Shown here: in pieces, positions 46,379 to 57,675 of the stretch
Position numbering within the stretch: position 1 is the first letter of the stretch
Layout: each line of letters opens with the position of its first letter
Assembly: GCF_001020565.1 (NCBI RefSeq)
Contig: NZ_LDAS01000001.1
Span: forward strand, 3,721,502-3,785,501
Direction of reading: 5' to 3'
DNA from: Maribacter thermophilus
GTDB taxonomy: Bacteria; Bacteroidota; Bacteroidia; Flavobacteriales; Flavobacteriaceae
DNA length: 64,000 bases
Translations under genes and position numbers: made by a program
Notes under the pieces: model-generated
What the model was told of the DNA's origin: nothing
Seen by the model: the letters and a program-made list of their open reading frames with translations, nothing else
The model's database searches: none

Positions 46379-46906
46379 GGACCTAGTTTAACTTGGTTTT
46401 TGAGAAGATATATTTGATTGAAAAATATTATGGGTTTTAGTTAAGTCCATAGCGGTTTAGGGGTTCATATATTATGTTAGGACTGTTTAATACTTCACCT
46501 GATTTTCCAAAAATGATTAATAGTTAAAAAGTAAGATAATTGTTAACTTTCTCGGAAAATTAATAAAGCTTGTACCTTAGGGGATTCAAATAATATTTTA
46601 TTGTACTTATAAAAAAAGATAATCGATTTGTGCTTTTTACCATGACCACATGGCCGAAAAAAATCTCATTAAAAACGTATTGTCCTATACTACCTAGCTC
46701 TTCATATTAAGATAAGGTTTGGGGGTGGCCAATAGTATGTCCATAAATTTTGAGAATTATATATGATACGAAAGTATTTGCTGAAATAGACTTGGTTACT
46801 GGTGAAAAGTAAACGAGAAGCTATCTAGAAATTAGAAATTGCTTTATTGCTGCATAGGAAATAAAACTAAATTCAAATAATAGAAACTAACAATCTAAAC
46901 TATAAA
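46379..46906. other. Intergenic region upstream of hsdM
   Basis: A 528-bp AT-rich gap between the unknown gene and hsdM. I see no open frame worth reporting. It must hold the hsdMSR promoter, but no convincing TTG/TANNTTTG pair was found. Confidence 0.5.
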
Positions 46907-48454
46907 ATGACAAGCAACAACCAACGAGCCGAATTACAAAATCAAATTTGGAAAATAGCCAACGATGTACGTGGTTCCGTAGATGGATGGGATTTCAAAC
47001 ACTTTGTATTAGGCACTCTTTTTTATCGTTTTATTAGTGAAAATTTCACCAATTATATTGAAGCAGGTGACGATAGTATAAATTATACAGAACTTCCAGA
47101 TTCAGTAATCACTCCTGAAATAAAAGAAGACGCCATTAAAACCAAAGGCTATTTTATTTATCCAAGCCAGCTGTTTGTAAATGTGGCTAAAAATGCCAAT
47201 ACCAATCCTAATTTAAATACCGATTTGGCAGCTATTTTTAATGCTATTGAAAGTTCTGCCAATGGCTATCCGTCAGAACAAGATATTAAAGGGCTGTTTG
47301 CCGATTTTGATACCACCAGTAACCGATTGGGAAATACCGTAGAAAATAAAAACAGCCGTTTGGCTGCCGTTTTAAAAGGTGTAGAAGGCTTAAAATTTGG
47401 CAATTTTGAAGACAATCAAATCGACTTGTTTGGTGATGCCTATGAGTTTTTAATCTCTAATTATGCCGCCAATGCAGGTAAATCTGGTGGTGAGTTTTTT
47501 ACTCCGCAAAGCGTTTCTAAATTAATTGCCCAATTGGCAATGCACAAGCAAGAAAAAGTAAACAAAATTTATGATCCAGCAGTGGGGTCGGGTTCTTTGC
47601 TTTTACAAGCCAAAAAACATTTTGACAACCATATTATAGAAGAAGGCTTCTTTGGGCAAGAAATTAACCATACCACCTATAACTTGGCTCGTATGAATAT
47701 GTTTTTGCACAATGTAAATTACGATAAGTTTCATATTGAGTTGGGCAATACGCTTATAGACCCTAAATTGGGTGACGAAAAACCTTTTGATGCCATTGTC
47801 TCCAATCCGCCATATTCCGTAAAATGGATTGGCAATGACGACCCTACGTTGATTAACGACGACCGTTTTGCTCCCGCAGGTGTATTGGCACCAAAATCAA
47901 AAGCCGATTTTGCTTTTGTATTACATGCCTTAAGTTACTTGTCTCCTAAAGGTAGAGCTGCATTGGTGTGTTTTCCGGGTATTTTTTACCGTGGCGGTGC
48001 CGAACAAAAAATTAGAAAGTATTTGGTAGATAATAACTTTGTAGAAACTGTTATTTCTTTGGCTCCTAATTTGTTTTTTGGAACATCTATTGCCGTTAAT
48101 ATATTGGTATTGTCTAAACACAAAACCGATACCAAAACCCAGTTTATTGATGTAAGTGGCGAAGACTTCTTTAAAAAAGAAACCAATAATAATGTGCTTT
48201 TAGACTCTCATATAGAGCAGATTATGCAATGCTTTGATACCAAAGAAGAAGTTGCCCATGTTGCCACCACTATAGACAATAACAAAATTGCCGAAAACGA
48301 CTACAACCTCTCGGTAAGCAGTTATGTAGAAGCCAAAGATACCCGAGAAAAGATAGACATTGTAAAACTAAATGCCGAGCTATCTACTACCGTAAAAAAG
48401 ATAGACCAGCTACGTGCCGATATTGATACCATTGTAAAAGAGATTGAAGCATGA
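46907..48454 (+). CDS. hsdM: Type I restriction-modification DNA methyltransferase subunit
   Basis: A 515-residue N6-adenine methyltransferase. It has an N-terminal HsdM helical domain ([33 protein letters not shown]), SAM-binding motif [16 protein letters not shown] (about 223-237) and catalytic motif IV NPPYSV (near residue 300). It would methylate the host sequence together with HsdS. The stop overlaps the hsdS start by four bases (ATGA), so translation is coupled. It is intact and of normal length for the EcoR124-like group. Confidence 0.96.
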   Translation: MTSNNQRAELQNQIWKIANDVRGSVDGWDFKHFVLGTLFYRFISENFTNYIEAGDDSINYTELPDSVITPEIKEDAIKTKGYFIYPSQLFVNVAKNANTNPNLNTDLAAIFNAIESSANGYPSEQDIKGLFADFDTTSNRLGNTVENKNSRLAAVLKGVEGLKFGNFEDNQIDLFGDAYEFLISNYAANAGKSGGEFFTPQSVSKLIAQLAMHKQEKVNKIYDPAVGSGSLLLQAKKHFDNHIIEEGFFGQEINHTTYNLARMNMFLHNVNYDKFHIELGNTLIDPKLGDEKPFDAIVSNPPYSVKWIGNDDPTLINDDRFAPAGVLAPKSKADFAFVLHALSYLSPKGRAALVCFPGIFYRGGAEQKIRKYLVDNNFVETVISLAPNLFFGTSIAVNILVLSKHKTDTKTQFIDVSGEDFFKKETNNNVLLDSHIEQIMQCFDTKEEVAHVATTIDNNKIAENDYNLSVSSYVEAKDTREKIDIVKLNAELSTTVKKIDQLRADIDTIVKEIEA

Positions 48455-49611
48455 AGTATTTAGAAAAATTGTTACAAGGTGTTCAGGTGGAATGGAAACC
48501 GTTGGGGGATGTTTGTGAACTTAAGAGAGGACGTGTAATGTCAAAAACTTATCTAGCTGAAAATGCAGGTCAATATTCAGTTTATAGTTCTCAAACAGCT
48601 AATAATGGTGAAATAGGAAAAATAAAAACTTACGATTTTGATGGTGAAACAGTTACATGGACTACTGATGGTGCTAATGCCGGTACAGTTTTTCATCGAA
48701 AAGGTAAATTTTCAATTACAAATGTATGTGGCTTAATAAAAATTAATGATTTAGAAAAATTAGACTATAAATATTTGTTTTATTGGCTATCTATTGAAGC
48801 TAAAAAACATGTTTATTCAGGGATGGGTAATCCAAAATTGATGAGCAATCAAATGGCTAAAGTTCCTATCCCCATCCCACCACTATCGGTTCAAAAAGAA
48901 ATCGTTCGAATTTTAGATACCTTTACAGAGCTTACCACAGAGCTTACCACAGAGCTTACCGCTCGTAAAAAGCAATATAGCTTTTATCGTGAAAAACTAT
49001 TGACTTTTAAGGATAATGAAGTGGAATGGAAAACTTTGGGGGAGGTTATTATAAAAACATATTCAGGAAGCACGCCTAAATCTGGTAATCCAAAATATTA
49101 TAATAATGGTACAATTCCTTGGTTAAGAACTCAAGAAGTTAAATTCACAGATATTGTCACTACAGATATTAAAATCACTGAATTTGCTGTTGATAATACA
49201 GCTACTAAATGGATACCTATTAATTGTGTGATTATTGCCATTTCTGGTGCAACAGCAGGGCGTTCAGCTATTAATAAAATTCCACTAACAACAAATCAAC
49301 ACTGCTTGTGTTTAGAAATAAATTCTAAAAAAGCATTGTATAGATATGTTTTTCATTGGGTTAGTTTTAACTATGAAAATCTTAAAGGGTTAGGTAGAGG
49401 AGCTAGAGGTGATTTAAACTCAAGTATTATTAAAAATTACAAAATCCCAATCCCACCACTCAAAGAGCAAGAACGTATCGTTTCCATCTTAGATAAATTT
49501 GATACGCTTACCACATCCATCAGCGAAGGCTTGCCAAAAGAAATAGAATTGCGTAAAAAACAATATGAGTATTACCGTGAAATGCTGTTGACGTTTCCAA
49601 AACCAGAATAA
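48451..49611 (+). CDS. hsdS: Type I restriction-modification specificity subunit
   Basis: A 386-residue protein with two target-recognition domains (about 10-150 and 190-340), each followed by a conserved helix. The central helix region is LDTFTEL then three TELT units and [16 protein letters not shown]; the C-terminal one is [36 protein letters not shown]. The two recognition domains define a bipartite target sequence. The three tandem TELT units (residues 159-170, three perfect 12-bp repeats) resemble the TAEL repeats of EcoR124 that set spacer length in the target. hsdR starts 5 bp after the stop. Confidence 0.95.
   Translation: MKYLEKLLQGVQVEWKPLGDVCELKRGRVMSKTYLAENAGQYSVYSSQTANNGEIGKIKTYDFDGETVTWTTDGANAGTVFHRKGKFSITNVCGLIKINDLEKLDYKYLFYWLSIEAKKHVYSGMGNPKLMSNQMAKVPIPIPPLSVQKEIVRILDTFTELTTELTTELTARKKQYSFYREKLLTFKDNEVEWKTLGEVIIKTYSGSTPKSGNPKYYNNGTIPWLRTQEVKFTDIVTTDIKITEFAVDNTATKWIPINCVIIAISGATAGRSAINKIPLTTNQHCLCLEINSKKALYRYVFHWVSFNYENLKGLGRGARGDLNSSIIKNYKIPIPPLKEQERIVSILDKFDTLTTSISEGLPKEIELRKKQYEYYREMLLTFPKPE
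48925..48960 (+). repeat. Three perfect 12-bp repeats inside hsdS
   Basis: acagagcttacc occurs three times without interruption, in frame, encoding [12 protein letters not shown] in the central helix between the two recognition domains. Slippage by one unit would keep the reading frame and change the distance between the domains, as known for EcoR124I and EcoR124II. Confidence 0.9.
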
Positions 49612-49616
49612 TAATA

Positions 49617-52600
49617 ATGAGTATCTATAAAACCATAGCAGAATCTAATAACTTTATTGTTTTAGAAAACTATAAAAAGTTTTCAGAAGTTAATGAGGTA
49701 CCTGCAAGTTATCAAAACGAAGCAGATTTAGAAAAAGAGCTTATTAAAGATTTGCAAAATCAAGGCTATGAATATGTAAGTAACCTTACAACGCCAAAAG
49801 CCATGTTGGCCAATATGCGTGTGCAATTGCAAATACTTAATAACGTACAGTTTTCAGATGCGGAATGGGAGCGGTTTGTAATAACATATTTAGATAAACC
49901 AGGTGATAATCTTTTAGATAAAACAAGAAAAATACACGATGACTATATCTACGATTTTGTGTTTGACGATGGTCGCATCCAAAACATCTATTTGGTAGAT
50001 AAAATTAACATTACACGCAATAAAGTACAGGTCATTTCGCAATTTGAACAAAAAGGCACACATGCCAACCGTTACGATGTCACTATTTTAGTCAACGGAT
50101 TGCCATTGGTTCAGGTAGAACTAAAAAAACGTGGTGTTGCCATCCGCGAAGCCTTTAATCAAGTGCACCGTTACACCAAAGAGAGTTTTAATACCGAAAA
50201 TTCGCTATTTAAATTCCTACAACTTTTTGTAATCTCTAACGGAACCGATAGTCGTTATTTTTCTAATACGGTAGATAGAAATAAAAACAGTTTCGATTTT
50301 ACCATGAATTGGGCAAAAGTTGACAATAATGCCATTAAAGACCTTAAAGATTTTACAGCTACCTTCTTTCAAAAACACACCTTATTGAATGTGGTGCTTA
50401 ACTATTCGGTGTTTGATGTCAACAATACACTCTTGGTGATGCGACCGTATCAAATTGCGGCAACCGAACGTATTTTATGGAAAATAAAAAGCTCCTACCA
50501 AGCCAAAAAATGGTCTACTACCGAAAGCGGTGGTTACATTTGGCACACCACAGGTTCGGGTAAAACGCTTACCAGTTTTAAAGCCGCACGCTTGGCAACC
50601 GAACTCGATTTTATAGACAAAGTGTTTTTTGTGGTCGATAGAAAAGACCTTGACTATCAAACCATGAAAGAATACCAACGTTTTTCTCCCGATAGCGTTA
50701 ATGGTTCTAAAAACACGGCAGGTTTAAAACGGAATATCCATAAAGACGACAATAAAATTATTGTTACCACCATTCAAAAACTGAACAACCTCATAAAAAG
50801 CGAAAAGAATTTAGAGGTGTACCAAAAACAGGTGGTCTTTATTTTTGATGAAGCTCACCGTTCGCAATTTGGCGAAGCACAAAAAAACATAAAAAAGAAG
50901 TTTAAAAAGTATTACCAATTCGGTTTTACAGGAACACCTATTTTTCCTGAAAATGCCTTAGGAGCTGAAACTACGACAAGTGTATTTGGCAGAGAGCTGC
51001 ATTCGTATGTTATTACCGATGCCATAAGAGATGAAAAAGTGCTAAAGTTTAAAGTAGATTATAACGATGTACGCCCAAAATTTAAAGCCTTAGAAACCGA
51101 AATTGACGAAAAGAAACTCAGTGCGGCCGAAAATAAAAAAGCCCTGTTGCATCCAGAACGAATTAACGAAATATCGGAGTATATTTTAAAACATTACAGA
51201 CAAAAAACCCACCGTACCGAAGGTGCCAATAGTGGTTTTAATGCCATGTTTGCCGTTAGTAGTGTAGATGCTGCAAAATGTTATTACGAAAGCCTAAACC
51301 GTTTACAGAAAGCTGCTGAAAAGCCCTTAAAAATAGCCACTATTTTCTCCTTTGCCGCCAATGAAGAACAAAATGCCATTGGAGAAATACAAGAAGAAAC
51401 CTTTGAGCCAACGGCTATGGATACCAGTGCCAAAGAATTTTTAACCGCTGCTATTAACGACTATAATTCTCTATTTAAAATGAATTATGGTATAGACAGT
51501 AAAGGCTTTCAAGACTATTACCGTGACCTCGCCAAACGTGTAAAAAATAAAGAGGTAGACTTACTTATTGTGGTGGGTATGTTTTTAACAGGTTTTGATG
51601 CTCCAAGCCTTAACACCTTGTTCGTCGATAAAAATTTACGCTATCACGGTTTAATACAAGCCTTTTCGCGTACCAATCGAATTTATAATGCTACAAAAAC
51701 CTTTGGTAACATTGTTACCTTTAGAGATTTGGAGCAAGCCACCATTGATGCCATTACCCTTTTTGGAGATAGCAACACCAGAAACGTAGTATTAGAAAAA
51801 AGCTATAAAGAATACTTAGAAGGCTTTACCGATATTGTTACCGGAAAAGCCCGTAGAGGTTATGTAGAAGTCATCAATGAGCTAAAAGAAAAATTTCCAA
51901 ACCCCGAAGAGATCCACACAGAAAAAGACAAAAAAGAATTTTCAAAACTGTTTGGTGAATATTTACGTGTAGAGAACATTCTTCAAAACTATGATGAGTT
52001 TACGCATCTAAAAGCATTTCAAGCCATAGATGCAGACGACCCCGAAGCTGTAGAAGCCTTTAAAGAAGAACACTTTGTGAGGGATGAGGAAATAGCCATA
52101 ATGAAAGACATTGAGTTGCCCACAGAACGTGCCATACAAGATTATCGCTCTACTTACAACGATATTAGAGATTGGTTAAGACGCGAAAAACAAGGCAAAG
52201 CATCAGAAGAATCTGATATTGATTGGGACGATGTGGTGTTTGAAGTAGACTTATTAAAATCGCAAGAAATAAACTTAGACTATATTCTAGAATTAATCTT
52301 TGATAACCATAAAAAAACGGCAAACAAAGAAGATTTAGTAGAAGAAATAAGACGCATAATACGTGCCAGTGTTGGTAATAGAGCTAAAGAAAGTTTAGTG
52401 ATAGATTTTATTAACGCTACCGATTTAGATAAAATAAACGACAAAGCCAGCATTATTGATGCCTTCTTTAAATACGCACAAGGCAAACAGCAAAAAGAAG
52501 CCAAAGAATTAATAACCGATGAAAATTTAAACGAAGAAGAAGCCAAACGCTATATTATGCATTCGTTAAAACGAGAATATGCTAGTGAAAATGGTACAGA

Positions 52601-52724
52601 GTTAAATTCCATTTTGCCTAAAATGAGTCCGTTAAATCCACAATACTTAACCAAAAAACAAAATGTTTTTCAAAAAATAGCAGCCTTTGTAGAGAAATTT
52701 AAAGGTGTAGGAGGGCGGTTGTAG
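49617..52724 (+). CDS. hsdR: Type I restriction endonuclease subunit R
   Basis: A 1035-residue motor and nuclease. The N-terminal PD-(D/E)xK domain is visible as [22 protein letters not shown] (near 160-180). It is followed by helicase motif [15 protein letters not shown] (about 310), motif [14 protein letters not shown], motif III FGFTGTP and motif [14 protein letters not shown], then a long helical C-terminal region for complex assembly. It would translocate and cut unmodified invading DNA. It is complete and in the same transcription unit as hsdM and hsdS. Confidence 0.96.
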   Translation: MSIYKTIAESNNFIVLENYKKFSEVNEVPASYQNEADLEKELIKDLQNQGYEYVSNLTTPKAMLANMRVQLQILNNVQFSDAEWERFVITYLDKPGDNLLDKTRKIHDDYIYDFVFDDGRIQNIYLVDKINITRNKVQVISQFEQKGTHANRYDVTILVNGLPLVQVELKKRGVAIREAFNQVHRYTKESFNTENSLFKFLQLFVISNGTDSRYFSNTVDRNKNSFDFTMNWAKVDNNAIKDLKDFTATFFQKHTLLNVVLNYSVFDVNNTLLVMRPYQIAATERILWKIKSSYQAKKWSTTESGGYIWHTTGSGKTLTSFKAARLATELDFIDKVFFVVDRKDLDYQTMKEYQRFSPDSVNGSKNTAGLKRNIHKDDNKIIVTTIQKLNNLIKSEKNLEVYQKQVVFIFDEAHRSQFGEAQKNIKKKFKKYYQFGFTGTPIFPENALGAETTTSVFGRELHSYVITDAIRDEKVLKFKVDYNDVRPKFKALETEIDEKKLSAAENKKALLHPERINEISEYILKHYRQKTHRTEGANSGFNAMFAVSSVDAAKCYYESLNRLQKAAEKPLKIATIFSFAANEEQNAIGEIQEETFEPTAMDTSAKEFLTAAINDYNSLFKMNYGIDSKGFQDYYRDLAKRVKNKEVDLLIVVGMFLTGFDAPSLNTLFVDKNLRYHGLIQAFSRTNRIYNATKTFGNIVTFRDLEQATIDAITLFGDSNTRNVVLEKSYKEYLEGFTDIVTGKARRGYVEVINELKEKFPNPEEIHTEKDKKEFSKLFGEYLRVENILQNYDEFTHLKAFQAIDADDPEAVEAFKEEHFVRDEEIAIMKDIELPTERAIQDYRSTYNDIRDWLRREKQGKASEESDIDWDDVVFEVDLLKSQEINLDYILELIFDNHKKTANKEDLVEEIRRIIRASVGNRAKESLVIDFINATDLDKINDKASIIDAFFKYAQGKQQKEAKELITDENLNEEEAKRYIMHSLKREYASENGTELNSILPKMSPLNPQYLTKKQNVFQKIAAFVEKFKGVGGRL

Positions 52725-52725
52725 T

Positions 52726-52942
52726 ATGAAAATAGAAGCGATAAAAAGACAACACTCGGTAAATTGGGTTTATGAGTATTTATTTAACAATAAAGAGAAA
52801 ATATAATACTTTTAGAAAAACACCTATTGCCCCTTGGTATTTTACATAAGTCCTTTAGAGAGGAGATTGTGGAGTAGTTGCTTGCCAATGATGATGGCAA
52901 AGATTTATTGATAGAGCTTAAGAACCTAAAAAACCAAACCAA
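52726..52942 (+). other. Short non-genic stretch between hsdR and the RT gene
   Basis: It begins with a 26-codon open frame (MKIEAIKRQHSVNWVYEYLF onwards, 52726-52806). The rest has stops in all frames but coding-like composition, for example a run ending IELKNLKNQTKKC just before the RT start. It is probably the remnant of a small decayed gene and may carry the RT gene's leader. Confidence 0.35.
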
Positions 52943-52945
52943 AAA

Positions 52946-55942
52946 ATGCCAAAATTTACGGTTAAAGATGTTGAAGTTGCTTATAGAAAGTTAAAAAGTT
53001 ATGTGTACTATGACAACTTTTCGCTGCTACTTAGACAACAAATTGCCCATTTTGAATCTTCAGAAGATTTTGAACTAAAACTTAAAGATTTAGCAAAGTT
53101 TTTAAGTAATCCAGAAGGAGAAAAGAAATATTTTAAAAAGTTATTATCTGAAATTGGCTATTACACAGCTCCAAAGAGATTTTCTCCGTTAAGAGCGGAA
53201 GAGCAACTAGTAATAAGTAATAATTTTAGTTCAACTCATTATGATTTAAAAAAAGTTAATTACTTTTTTGAGGGGCCTGTAGAACTTCACATTATTTCTA
53301 TCCTGTGGATTACTAATGAAGGTTATGTTTTGCATAAATTGTATAGCAAAGACAACTATGCTTATCATTTGGAGTTGGAGTCTGGGAATGGTGAGGTGGT
53401 TGAAGGGTTACGTTTATTCAAACCTTATTTTGAACAATACCAAAAATGGCGTGACAATGGATTGGACATTGCAAAACGGTTTTTGGAAAAAGATACAGAT
53501 GTAGTTATTCTTACACTAGACATAAAGGAGTATTATTATAATGCAATAATAGATGATTCCTTCAAAGACCAATTGGTTGCTGACATTAAAAAAGGTACTA
53601 ATAAAAGAAAATTAATTTTTTCTGAATTACTTTTTGAAATGATGTCCAAATATCAATCGGTTTGCCCTAAAAAGTCAGCTAAAATTCTGCCAATTGGTTT
53701 ACTATCTTCAGGGATACTTGCAAACTATTATCTCAAAGATTTTGATAAAAAAATTAAAAAAGAATTGTCACCAGCATATTACGGTAGGTATGTTGATGAC
53801 ATCCAAATTATTCTATCGAATACTAAAATCGACTATTCATCCAAAACAAGTAGTACCGCAGTTGAAGATTTTTTGGAAAAATATTTGGTAAACCGTAATC
53901 TGTTTAAGAAAGTTAAGATTGGAAATAAAAAATATGATTATAAATATTGTGATTTACCGAAAATAAGGATTCAACAAGAAAAAATACTTTTATACGCTTT
54001 TGAAAGTAAAGAATCACGAGCTGTCCTTGATATGTTCAAAAGAAAAATTGAACAGAACAGCAGTGCATTTTGGTTCTTGCCTGCTGAAGATGATATAACA
54101 GATGATTTTGATAATAGCGTATACCAATTATCGTATTCAGATACAATTAACAAACTTAGAAGTGTTCAAGGTATTAACCAAAGTAAGTACGGTGCTGCTG
54201 TATACCTAGCTAAGAAAATAAAGATTAGTTTGCTTAGCGACAAAGATGAATCGGATAAAACCAAAGAGCAAATATTAACTTTCTTTAAAGGTATCGTCAG
54301 TTTAGAATTTTCTGCATCATGGGAAAAAGTGTTTACCTATTTTGTCATTATAAATGATAAAGATTCTTTTTGGCAATTTTTCAGGGAGGTTTCTAAGAAC
54401 ATAGAAAAAATTCAAAGGAATACGGGAGATAAAGTAATATCCACTAAAGATGTCTTAGATACAAAATCTTACCTTACTATTTATTTAGAAAATTGCTGTG
54501 CATTGGCTACTGCTTTAAATCCTAATTTTGTTACTGACCATTGGTGGACAGCAAGAAAAGAATCTCTAAAAAGCAAAGAGCTCAGAAACTCATTTAATTT
54601 TCATGGTAAAATAAATGCAGTAAAAAGAGCTTATATAAATTCAAACTTATTAAGAAATAGTTTTATAGTAACACCTTTATTGAACTATTTAAATATAGGC
54701 AATTCCAAGGACATTAATTTTATAAAATTAGAGGGGTTAAGAAATGTTGATTTTAAGTTGGAAGACTTAGAGTTTAATCAGAACAAATTAAAATTTGCTC
54801 CAAGATTTCTATATTTCTTTGAGTTTAATCTTTGTCTTTTGTTAATAGAACTTCTTAAGTACTACAAAAATGGAGTAATTCCTCAGGAGTCCGATTTATT
54901 TTTCAATCGACAATCTCAAAGTATCTATGACGAGATGTTTGATTATTTCTTTAAAACCAATTATGAGTTTCGCTTAAAAACAACCTCTTCAAAAAGTAAA
55001 GTTCATAAAGAAAGTCTTAAAAATTACTATTTTAAAATAGAAAAAGGTACTAGCACAGACGAAATAGGTTACAATTATTTTGAAATTCCGCAAAGTGGGA
55101 AAAGTCTATTAAACATTAAAGTAGGTATTGCAAATACTACTGTCGATATAAAAAATATTTCCGCATCAATTTTTGAAACTCCCAACACAGGATTTAAAAG
55201 AAGAAAGGAATTTATAGCACTTTTAAATGCGGCTGAAAATGAGAAAACTGATGCGCTTATACTTCCGGAAGTAAGCGTGCCTTATTCTTGGTTACCTGTT
55301 TTAGCCGATGAATCTAGAAGAAAACAAAGACTTATTGTTGCCGGCTTAGAACATCTTACTGTAGGCAAAAAAACATTTAACCTTCTTGCTACTTGTTTAC
55401 CCCTAGAACACAATGGAATTAAAGATGCAGTAATTAATCTAAGGTTAAAGTATCACTATTCTCCGGGAGAGCGAAAAATAATAGAACAGAGAAGGCGGAT
55501 TATTCCTAAACCAAAATATGTTTTGTATAACCTATTTATTTGGCGAGGAGTACATTTTGCAAACTACAATTGTTATGAATTGGCAGATATTAATCATAGA
55601 GCCATTTTTAAAGGAAAGGTAGACCTATTAATTGCTTCTGAATATAACCAAGACGTAAACTACTTTTCTAATATAGCAGAAAGTGTCTCAAGAGATATTC
55701 ATTGTTATTTTGTACAGGTTAATACTTCCGACTATGGAGATTCACGAATAACACTACCTAAAAAAACAGCTTTAAAGGATATAATGCGTCTAAAAGGTGG
55801 AGAGAACCATGTAGTTCTAACTAGTAAATTAAATATAAAGGAACTTAGAGAATTTCAAAAATTATCTGTGCAATATCAAGACACAAACATATTTAAAAAT
55901 ACACCTCCAGACTTTGATCACGATAGTGTTGAGAAAAGGTAA
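52946..55942 (+). CDS. Reverse transcriptase-nitrilase fusion, DRT1 (UG1)-like defence RT
   Basis: A 998-residue protein. The reverse transcriptase part has motif A VVILTLDIKEYYYNAI (about 185-200), LPIGLLSSGILANYYL (motif 4, near 247-262) and catalytic YVDD (282-285). The C-terminal part is a nitrilase/carbon-nitrogen-hydrolase-like domain with its triad: Glu775 in LILPEVSVP, Lys835 in LRLKYHYSPGE and Cys876 in ANYNCYELAD. This fusion is the architecture of the UG1/DRT1 class of phage-defence reverse transcriptases. The chemistry and product are not apparent from sequence. It lies after hsdR in the same direction and is AT-rich. No retron-like noncoding RNA was recognised next to it. Confidence 0.85.
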   Translation: MPKFTVKDVEVAYRKLKSYVYYDNFSLLLRQQIAHFESSEDFELKLKDLAKFLSNPEGEKKYFKKLLSEIGYYTAPKRFSPLRAEEQLVISNNFSSTHYDLKKVNYFFEGPVELHIISILWITNEGYVLHKLYSKDNYAYHLELESGNGEVVEGLRLFKPYFEQYQKWRDNGLDIAKRFLEKDTDVVILTLDIKEYYYNAIIDDSFKDQLVADIKKGTNKRKLIFSELLFEMMSKYQSVCPKKSAKILPIGLLSSGILANYYLKDFDKKIKKELSPAYYGRYVDDIQIILSNTKIDYSSKTSSTAVEDFLEKYLVNRNLFKKVKIGNKKYDYKYCDLPKIRIQQEKILLYAFESKESRAVLDMFKRKIEQNSSAFWFLPAEDDITDDFDNSVYQLSYSDTINKLRSVQGINQSKYGAAVYLAKKIKISLLSDKDESDKTKEQILTFFKGIVSLEFSASWEKVFTYFVIINDKDSFWQFFREVSKNIEKIQRNTGDKVISTKDVLDTKSYLTIYLENCCALATALNPNFVTDHWWTARKESLKSKELRNSFNFHGKINAVKRAYINSNLLRNSFIVTPLLNYLNIGNSKDINFIKLEGLRNVDFKLEDLEFNQNKLKFAPRFLYFFEFNLCLLLIELLKYYKNGVIPQESDLFFNRQSQSIYDEMFDYFFKTNYEFRLKTTSSKSKVHKESLKNYYFKIEKGTSTDEIGYNYFEIPQSGKSLLNIKVGIANTTVDIKNISASIFETPNTGFKRRKEFIALLNAAENEKTDALILPEVSVPYSWLPVLADESRRKQRLIVAGLEHLTVGKKTFNLLATCLPLEHNGIKDAVINLRLKYHYSPGERKIIEQRRRIIPKPKYVLYNLFIWRGVHFANYNCYELADINHRAIFKGKVDLLIASEYNQDVNYFSNIAESVSRDIHCYFVQVNTSDYGDSRITLPKKTALKDIMRLKGGENHVVLTSKLNIKELREFQKLSVQYQDTNIFKNTPPDFDHDSVEKR

Positions 55943-56399
55943 GCAATCTAAATAGTACTGAAATTGAAAAAAATCAACAACTATTGGACAGTACAGAATC
56001 ATTAAAAAACAATATGAAGGAAAACAGGATTTTTCTCTAGTTGGTCGTTTGATTGGATTTTGGAGAAACCTTGGTAAGTGAAAAAAAATGATGTTGAACT
56101 TTATGGTAAAAATGAACATCGTTATGATGACTTTCACAGGTTACGAATAAAAAGGCTCAAATAAAGGCAGGTATGGCGTACAATTTTAGTTGTTCTTTTA
56201 ATGTAGATATGGAACATTAGCTGTTCACATTAATACTGATGGGAGTATAGAAGTTATTTATAATGGCCCAGGCCAATACATCAATCAATTTCTAAAAAAC
56301 AACAATAGAATGACGTTTAAAGATATCTCGAAAACAATTGCAGCTAATCATTTAAGGAGATTAGAGGCTAAGCTAAATCTTTTGAAATGTTTGACTTAG
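55943..56399 (+). pseudogene. Decayed gene fragments downstream of the RT-nitrilase
   Basis: The stretch has good coding character in pieces but in shifting frames. Examples are FSLVGRLIGFWRNLGK then a stop, KNDVELYGKNEHRYDDF, MAYNFSCSFNVDME and GTLAVHINTDGSIEVIYNGP ending ANHLRRLEAKLNLLKCLT and TAG at 56399. At least three frameshifts or stops would be needed to join them. It looks like a disrupted cargo gene, and its original function is not recognisable. Confidence 0.5.
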
Positions 56400-56485
56400 G
56401 TAATGTGAAATGCAATACGGTAAGGTGTAGTGTTTTTTTACTTTAAAAAACTATCCTAGACTTGTATTTAATTTACATTATCTAA

Positions 56486-56806
56486 ATGAACGGAAAATTT
56501 ATCTTTAACGTTGAGTATTATAAAAAAGGTAAACCTAATGGTAAACGCTCTCTACATGTTATAGCAGATGATTACGAAGAAGTCCTTTGGACACATCTTT
56601 TGAAAAAACTATGTGAGAAGGTTCATGGTCATGATTTTCTTTTTGGTTATTTGAAAGAGCAAGATGTTGTGTGTAATACGACTAATAGTCTAAGGTCGAA
56701 CTATACTGTAAGGTTCAGGAATGGGGACGGTAATGTTATCGCTGAATATTTAATTGAAATGGAAGTGGTCGGTGAAAGAATCCAGGACCAAGCAGATATT
56801 CCCTAA
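56486..56806 (+). CDS. Small island protein, unknown
   Basis: A 106-residue protein of mixed strands and helices (FIFNVEYYKKGKPNGKRSLHVIADDYEEVLW, then VRFRNGDGNVIAEYLIEMEVVG). No family is recognised. It is encoded convergently with the primase gene, and the two stop codons abut. It is likely an accessory protein of the element. Confidence 0.5.
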   Translation: MNGKFIFNVEYYKKGKPNGKRSLHVIADDYEEVLWTHLLKKLCEKVHGHDFLFGYLKEQDVVCNTTNSLRSNYTVRFRNGDGNVIAEYLIEMEVVGERIQDQADIP

Positions 56807-57664
56807 TTAATGAAAGGCTAAATATAGATCGGCCAAATCTCCCCCCACTTCAACATCTATGCTCTCTATTAGACGACTGCATTTAATGGAGAAACCATTT
56901 TTGTCCAGCATGGCAGCTTTTTCGTTCCAGCTTTGATATTCCGTTTTATCGGGATACAGTATAATTTTGAAATTCTTGATCGGTAAAAGTAACCCGATTT
57001 TTAAGTTGGATTTAGAACCTGTAGCCATCCAATAGTACTCGGGAAATACCAAGCTCATGATTATGGCGGTTTTTTCAGATTCTACAATGCATATGGTTTT
57101 CTTTTGTGCTCCTTCCGAGATAAGATGTAGGCCAAATAAACATTGTTGTAATACAAAGGGTTTTATTTGTAATACTTTATGCATCCAATTGACATGTGCA
57201 TATGGTTTTTTGACCCTACGACCTGTAATACGGTCGTAAAGCATCACTTTTCCGGTATGTATTTTTAGTTTTTCATCTATTTGCCAAAAGATAGTCGCCC
57301 CTTTCCAGTGGTTGGTGGTGCCAATGAAGTAGTTTTCTATGGCTTGTATTACATCCTTTTCGGAATGGTGTTTTAAAAGAAAGGAAACAAAATTATTGTG
57401 GTCATAGTTATTACAGTATTTACCGATTACATTTTCGTTTATGAACGTAGGCGGATTATAAATTGGTTTTTTAAATGAGGTGATGGTCCGTTTATTGTAG
57501 GTGGGTGCTTTAAAGTATCCACATGCACTTTCACGGTCACACCGGCCATATATCGGTTCCAAGTAATGGCCTGTTTCGTTATCGATAAAGAACACGAACT
57601 TTCTTTTATTGCAATTTGGGCAAATGAACTTTTTACTTGATTTGTCTAATGAATATTTATACAT
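56807..57664 (-). CDS. DUF6371/Toprim-like primase of the element
   Basis: A 285-residue protein. An N-terminal zinc ribbon resembles those of primases (CPNCNKRKFVFF, then GRCDRESACGY). A Toprim-like domain follows, with an acidic motif CIVESEKTAIIMS (about 196-208) and FKIILYPDKTEYQSW. Such proteins are encoded by many Bacteroidota mobile elements beside a RepA-like ATPase and are thought to support their replication. It is the last gene of the minus-strand replication module. Confidence 0.75.
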   Translation of the reverse strand: MYKYSLDKSSKKFICPNCNKRKFVFFIDNETGHYLEPIYGRCDRESACGYFKAPTYNKRTITSFKKPIYNPPTFINENVIGKYCNNYDHNNFVSFLLKHHSEKDVIQAIENYFIGTTNHWKGATIFWQIDEKLKIHTGKVMLYDRITGRRVKKPYAHVNWMHKVLQIKPFVLQQCLFGLHLISEGAQKKTICIVESEKTAIIMSLVFPEYYWMATGSKSNLKIGLLLPIKNFKIILYPDKTEYQSWNEKAAMLDKNGFSIKCSRLIESIDVEVGGDLADLYLAFH

Positions 57665-57675
57665 AGGTTACGCTT

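Noticed and set aside
48925..48960. Short CRISPR-like array
   Set aside because: The three 12-bp units are adjacent without spacers and lie in frame within hsdS. No CRISPR array or cas gene was seen anywhere in the window.
52946..55942. Retron or group II intron reverse transcriptase
   Set aside because: The gene has a C-terminal nitrilase-like domain, lacks maturase/HNH features, and no msr/msd-like RNA was recognised next to it.
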